Shown one piece after another: positions 61,197 through 64,000 of a stretch of 64,000 nt of DNA. This DNA is from Derxia gummosa DSM 723 (GTDB lineage: Bacteria; Pseudomonadota; Gammaproteobacteria; Burkholderiales; Burkholderiaceae_E): assembly GCF_000482785.1 (NCBI RefSeq), contig NZ_KI519499.1:186001-250000 (forward strand), read 5' to 3'. A model generated the notes under the pieces. It was not told where the DNA came from. It searched no databases and saw only the letters and a list, made by a program, of their open reading frames with translations. The position numbers and the translations under genes are program-made. The first letter of the stretch is position 1, and each line of letters starts with the position of its first letter.

Positions 61197-62477
61197 TCAG
61201 CCCGCCGCTTTCACCTTGAAGCCGTCGGCGTACCTGGCCGGGTCCTTGCCGTCCCAGACCGTGCCGTCGATGAACTTGCTCGAGCGCATCGGATCCTTGG
61301 GCACGTTGATGTTCATGGCCGACGCGACCTGCTTGTACAGCTCGACCTGGTTCACCGACTTGGCCACCGCGAGGTAGTCGGGATGGCTCTTGAGCAGGCC
61401 CCAGCGCTTGTGCTGCGTCAGGAACCACATGCCGTCCGACAGGAAGGGGAAGTTCACGTAGCCGTCGTTGAAGAACTTCATGTGGTTGGGGTCGTCCCAG
61501 GTCTTGCCGAGGCCGTTCTGGTAGCGGCCCAGGATGCGCTGGTTGATCGCGTCGACCGAGGTGTTGACATAGCTCGGCGCGGCGATGGTCTCGGCCATCT
61601 TCATGCGGTTGCTGAGCGACGCGTCGATCCAGCGGCTGGCTTCGAGCACGGCCATCATCACGGCGCGCACCGTGTTGGGGTTCTGCTTGACGAAGTCGGC
61701 GGTGCAGCCGAGCACCTTCTCGGGATGGTCCTTCCAGATGTCCTGGGTCGTGTTCGCCGTGATGCCGATGCCGTCCATGATGGCGCGGTGGTTCCAGGGC
61801 TCGCCCACGCAGAAGCCGTCCATGTTGCCGATGCGCATGTTCGCGACCATCTGCGGCGGCGGCACGGTGATGGTCTTGGCGTCGGCCAGCGGGCTGATGC
61901 CGTAGGTGCCGAGCCAGTAGTACAGCCACATCGCGTGGGTGCCGGTCGGGAAGGTCTGTGCGAAGGTGTATTCGCGCTTGTCGGTGTCCATGAGCTTCTT
62001 GAGGCTCGGGCCGTCCACGGCGCCCTTGTCGGCCAGCTTCTTCGACAGCGTGATCGCCTGGCCGTTGTGGTTCAGGCCCATGAGCACGGCCATGTCCTTC
62101 TTCGGACCCGACACGCCGAGCTGCACGCCGTAGATCAGGCCGTACAGCACGTGGGCGAAGTCGATGTCGCCGTTGACGAGCTTGTCGCGCACCGAGGCCC
62201 ACGACGCCTCCTTGCTCGGGGTGATCGTGACGCCGTACTTCTTGTCGAAGCCGAGCACCGAGGCCATCACCACCGACGCGCAATCGGTCAGCGGGATGAA
62301 GCCGATCTTGACTTCCTTCTTCTCGGGAGCGTCGGAGCCGGCGGCCCAGGCGCCCGCCTTCACGCGCGGGTCGATCAGGCCGAGCAGGCCCGTGGCCGCG
62401 CCGGCGGTCATGAGGCCGCGGCGGCGGGTGTCGATCGTTTCGGTGGAGGCCGTGCTGGCGGGCGTCGTCTGCGACAT
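61197..62477 (-). CDS. nrtA: nitrate ABC transporter substrate-binding protein (CmpA/NrtA family)
   Basis: A 426-residue binding protein. The start at 62477 (MSQTTPASTASTE) has GGAG seven bases upstream, whereas an ATG at 62489 has none. A twin-arginine signal (DTRRRGLMTAG, then a hydrophobic stretch ending near AWAAG) suggests Tat export. The mature part matches NrtA/CmpA: KIGFIPLTDCASVVMASVLG, GLNHNGQAITLSKKLADKG and NMRIGNMDGFCVGEPWNHRA. It delivers nitrate to the NrtB permease. NasS, the usual nitrate-sensing partner of NasT, is a non-exported relative and is not found beside it here. Confidence 0.95.
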   Translation of the reverse strand: MSQTTPASTASTETIDTRRRGLMTAGAATGLLGLIDPRVKAGAWAAGSDAPEKKEVKIGFIPLTDCASVVMASVLGFDKKYGVTITPSKEASWASVRDKLVNGDIDFAHVLYGLIYGVQLGVSGPKKDMAVLMGLNHNGQAITLSKKLADKGAVDGPSLKKLMDTDKREYTFAQTFPTGTHAMWLYYWLGTYGISPLADAKTITVPPPQMVANMRIGNMDGFCVGEPWNHRAIMDGIGITANTTQDIWKDHPEKVLGCTADFVKQNPNTVRAVMMAVLEASRWIDASLSNRMKMAETIAAPSYVNTSVDAINQRILGRYQNGLGKTWDDPNHMKFFNDGYVNFPFLSDGMWFLTQHKRWGLLKSHPDYLAVAKSVNQVELYKQVASAMNINVPKDPMRSSKFIDGTVWDGKDPARYADGFKVKAAG

Positions 62478-62525
62478 CGAGTGCTCCATGGAGGCAGGAA
62501 GTTGTGCGTGCGTTCGGAACCGGCC

Positions 62526-62583
62526 AAAAAGAAAGGGCGTCCAGTCAGTCCAAGCCGATAGCTCGAACAGACGGGACGCCCTT
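62526..62583 (-). terminator. leader terminator before nrtA
   Basis: On the minus strand a 10-bp stem AAGGGCGTCC (62583-62574) and GGACGCCCTT (62542-62533) is followed by TCTTTTT. It lies 49 bp before the nrtA start and directly after the second hexaloop hairpin, as expected for an attenuator controlled by an ANTAR antiterminator. Confidence 0.9.
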
Positions 62584-62588
62584 ATCCC

Positions 62589-62668
62589 GAAACGCAGGCG
62601 CCGCCATTGGCTCCCGCGTTTCATATCCGGTTGTGTTTACTGCGTGCTGCTGCGCCGCCTTTGGCGCA
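62589..62668 (-). promoter_or_regulatory. tandem hexaloop hairpins, ANTAR (NasT) target
   Basis: Hairpin 1 (62668-62651) is TGCGCC-AAAGGC-GGCGCA. Hairpin 2 (62622-62589) has a 14-bp stem with one mismatch and the loop AATGGC. Both six-base loops have A at position 1 and G at position 4, the rule for RNA bound by ANTAR proteins such as NasR and NasT. They sit between the sigma-54 promoter and the terminator, and nasT is the next gene upstream. Binding is expected to block the terminator when nitrate is present. Confidence 0.88.
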
Positions 62669-62681
62669 CGGACAAGCGGTT

Positions 62682-62697
62682 AGCAATCACCGAGCCA
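62682..62697 (-). promoter_or_regulatory. sigma-54 promoter of the nitrate operon
   Basis: TGGCTCGGTGATTGCT on the minus strand fits the -24/-12 consensus (TGGCACG-N4-TTGCW) with the exact spacing. The start point would fall near 62671, so the transcript would begin just before hairpin 1. This couples the operon to nitrogen limitation through RpoN. Confidence 0.8.
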
Positions 62698-62787
62698 GCC
62701 CTTGAAGAGTCTGCATAAGCCATTGAATACAGTGGATTTTTCAGACATGAAGATAGTCGGCGCACAGCGCGCCGGCGCGCGGTGACG

Positions 62788-62802
62788 GCACCGCGAGCGT
62801 GC
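62788..62802. promoter_or_regulatory. probable NtrC-binding site
   Basis: GCAC-N7-GTGC (GCACGCTCGCGGTGC) lies about 120 bp upstream of the predicted start point, a usual distance for an NtrC enhancer. A weaker half-matching GCAC is near 62842-62845. Confidence 0.6.
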
Positions 62803-62908
62803 GCCGCACCACAAACCGCACCCTTGCCACGCTTCACGCTTGTGCATGACCCGCGCGACGATGAAGCAGACCGGTGGCCCTCCCAACCCGGTCCTCGCGG
62901 GGGCGGGC

Positions 62909-63502
62909 TCAGCCGAGCAGCTCGGCCGCCTCGACCAGACGGCGCGCCACTTCGCCGAGCTTGAGGTTCTTCTCCATCGCCATGCGACGCAGGCGGCGAT
63001 GCGCCTCGTCCTCGCTCATGCCGCGCTTGATGAGCAGGGCCTTGGCCTTGTCGATGTGCCTGCGGTCTTCGAGCTGGCTTTTCGTGTCGGCCAGCTCGGC
63101 GAGGAGCTGCTGGTCGAGCCGGAAGCGCGCCACCGCGACTTCGAGCACCGGCTTGAGCTTGGCCGGGTTCATGCCCTCGGCCACATAGGCCGACACGCCC
63201 TGACGCAGCAGGTCGGCCACGTGAGCGGTGCTCTCGCTGGCGCTGAACATCGCGATCGGGCGCGGGCGGTTGCGCGTGGCGACCGCCACGTGCTCGAGCA
63301 CGTCGCGCGCGTCGGACTCGCTGCGGATGATGACCACCTCGGGCGCGAAGCTCTCGATGATGTCGGGCAGCTTCAGGTCGTAGCCCGAGACGGCGCGCAC
63401 CTCGAAGCCGAGCGCGCCGAGCTGCTCGAACAGTTGCGGATCGGCTCCGTCATAGGCGTCGCTCGAATCGTTGATGACGATGATGCGCTGGCGGTCGGGC
63501 AT
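62909..63502 (-). CDS. nasT: ANTAR-domain antitermination regulator NasT
   Basis: A 197-residue protein with an N-terminal receiver-like domain (1-125) and a C-terminal ANTAR RNA-binding domain (about 139-197: RHIDKAKALLIKRGMSEDEA, then RRMAMEKNLKLGEVARRL). The start at 63502 (MPDRQRIIVINDSS) lacks a good RBS but fits the family; upstream codons do not. The position where receivers carry the phospho-acceptor Asp reads R60 (EVVIIRSES), so phosphorylation is unlikely. NasT activity is known to be controlled by NasS instead. It is divergent from tsaD and lies directly upstream of the leader with two ANTAR-type hairpins, its probable target. Confidence 0.92.
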   Translation of the reverse strand: MPDRQRIIVINDSSDAYDGADPQLFEQLGALGFEVRAVSGYDLKLPDIIESFAPEVVIIRSESDARDVLEHVAVATRNRPRPIAMFSASESTAHVADLLRQGVSAYVAEGMNPAKLKPVLEVAVARFRLDQQLLAELADTKSQLEDRRHIDKAKALLIKRGMSEDEAHRRLRRMAMEKNLKLGEVARRLVEAAELLG

Positions 63503-63649
63503 GAAGAGGCGGGAGGACGGCTGGCTCGGAGTCGGATTCCTGTCCGGCCCCGACGATGGAAATCGGCTCGGCAACGATCGGAAAAGGACGGATGGGCGTG
63601 AAAGCTATCATCGCCGCGCATCTTCCGAACTGCTTTTGAATTGGCCCCA

Positions 63650-64000
63650 ATGTTAGTGCTCGGCATCGAATCCTCCTGCGACGAGACCGGCGTCGCGCTG
63701 TACGACGACGATCGCGGCCTGCTCGCCCATGCGCTGCACAGCCAGATCGCGATGCACCGCGAGTACGGCGGTGTCGTGCCCGAGCTGGCCTCGCGCGACC
63801 ATATCCGGCGCCTCATCCCGCTGCTGCGCGAGACGCTGGAGAAAGCCGGCGTGGCGCTGCCCGAGGTGGACGCCGTCGCGGTCACGGCCGGGCCGGGGCT
63901 GGCGGGCGCGCTGCTCGTGGGCGCGAGCTTCGGACATGCGCTGGCGGTGGCGCTCGGCAAGCCGATCATCGAGGTGCATCACCTCGAAGGCCATCTGCTG
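63650..64000 (+). CDS. tsaD: tRNA N6-threonylcarbamoyladenosine synthase TsaD, N-terminal part
   Basis: The first 117 codons of TsaD; the gene runs off the right edge. The protein starts [20 protein letters not shown] and contains [20 protein letters not shown] and [16 protein letters not shown]. The last visible residues, VHHLEGHLL, include the metal-binding His pair (HxxxH region). TsaD transfers the threonylcarbamoyl group to A37 of ANN-decoding tRNAs together with TsaB and TsaE. It is divergent from nasT with 147 bp between; no clear promoter is assigned. Confidence 0.96.
   Translation, partial: MLVLGIESSCDETGVALYDDDRGLLAHALHSQIAMHREYGGVVPELASRDHIRRLIPLLRETLEKAGVALPEVDAVAVTAGPGLAGALLVGASFGHALAVALGKPIIEVHHLEGHLL

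Overview
The window is one continuous piece of a G+C-rich chromosome (about two thirds G+C or more by eye). It has tightly packed genes on both strands, ATGA overlaps inside operons, and no phage, IS or plasmid genes. The gene content suggests a betaproteobacterium, probably Burkholderiales or Rhodocyclales. The reasons are the tsaD / rpsU-yqeY-dnaG-rpoD neighbourhood with a tRNA(CAU) behind rpoD, a PEP-CTERM-like protein, a NasT-controlled nitrate operon with ybiB and cobA, and a tRNA group I intron whose core resembles the Azoarcus tRNA-Ile(CAU) intron. The genus cannot be read from the sequence.

Layout. 0-10 kb: the start of a YitT-like membrane protein, a chemoreceptor, cysteine synthase, a 1,669-residue RTX protein built from 17 tandem units, and a receiver-TPR protein. 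10-18 kb: a small orphan gene with its own terminator, an overlapping DUF3015/DUF4105 pair, a small secreted protein of unknown function, ettA and a hybrid histidine kinase. 18-30 kb: trhO, then an MdtABC-like tripartite RND efflux system (adaptor, two pump subunits, outer-membrane channel). This efflux operon is split between its two pump genes by an osmC gene, and the osmC gene is flanked by two inverted copies of a 236-bp palindromic element. 30-42 kb: metabolic and transport genes (gamma-carbonic anhydrase, PH-domain protein, DMT exporter, XdhC, CLC channel, a second hybrid kinase, prolyl oligopeptidase, enoyl-CoA hydratase, 3-hydroxyisobutyryl-CoA hydrolase) and a PEP-CTERM-like protein. 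42-48 kb: the macromolecular-synthesis block rpsU-yqeY-dnaG-rpoD, followed by a tRNA(CAU) interrupted by a 270-nt group I intron and closed by two hairpins. 48-52 kb: a flavoprotein and a FUSC-family membrane protein. 51-63.5 kb: nitrate assimilation. The last 350 bp hold the start of tsaD.

How the genes work together. The nitrate block reads in one direction: nasT, leader, nrtA-nrtB-ABC ATPase, nirB-nirD, nasA, ybiB, cobA. This covers uptake, reduction of nitrate to nitrite to ammonium, and the methyltransferase that starts siroheme synthesis for NirB. Its leader shows an NtrC-type dyad, a sigma-54 promoter, two hexaloop hairpins of the ANTAR-target type and an intrinsic terminator. This implies nitrogen-limitation control plus nitrate-responsive antitermination by NasT.

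The main unexplained signals are the paired 236-bp elements, whose stems differ in sequence but stay self-complementary, and the intron-split tRNA. The hexanucleotide array directly upstream of osmC is also worth checking.
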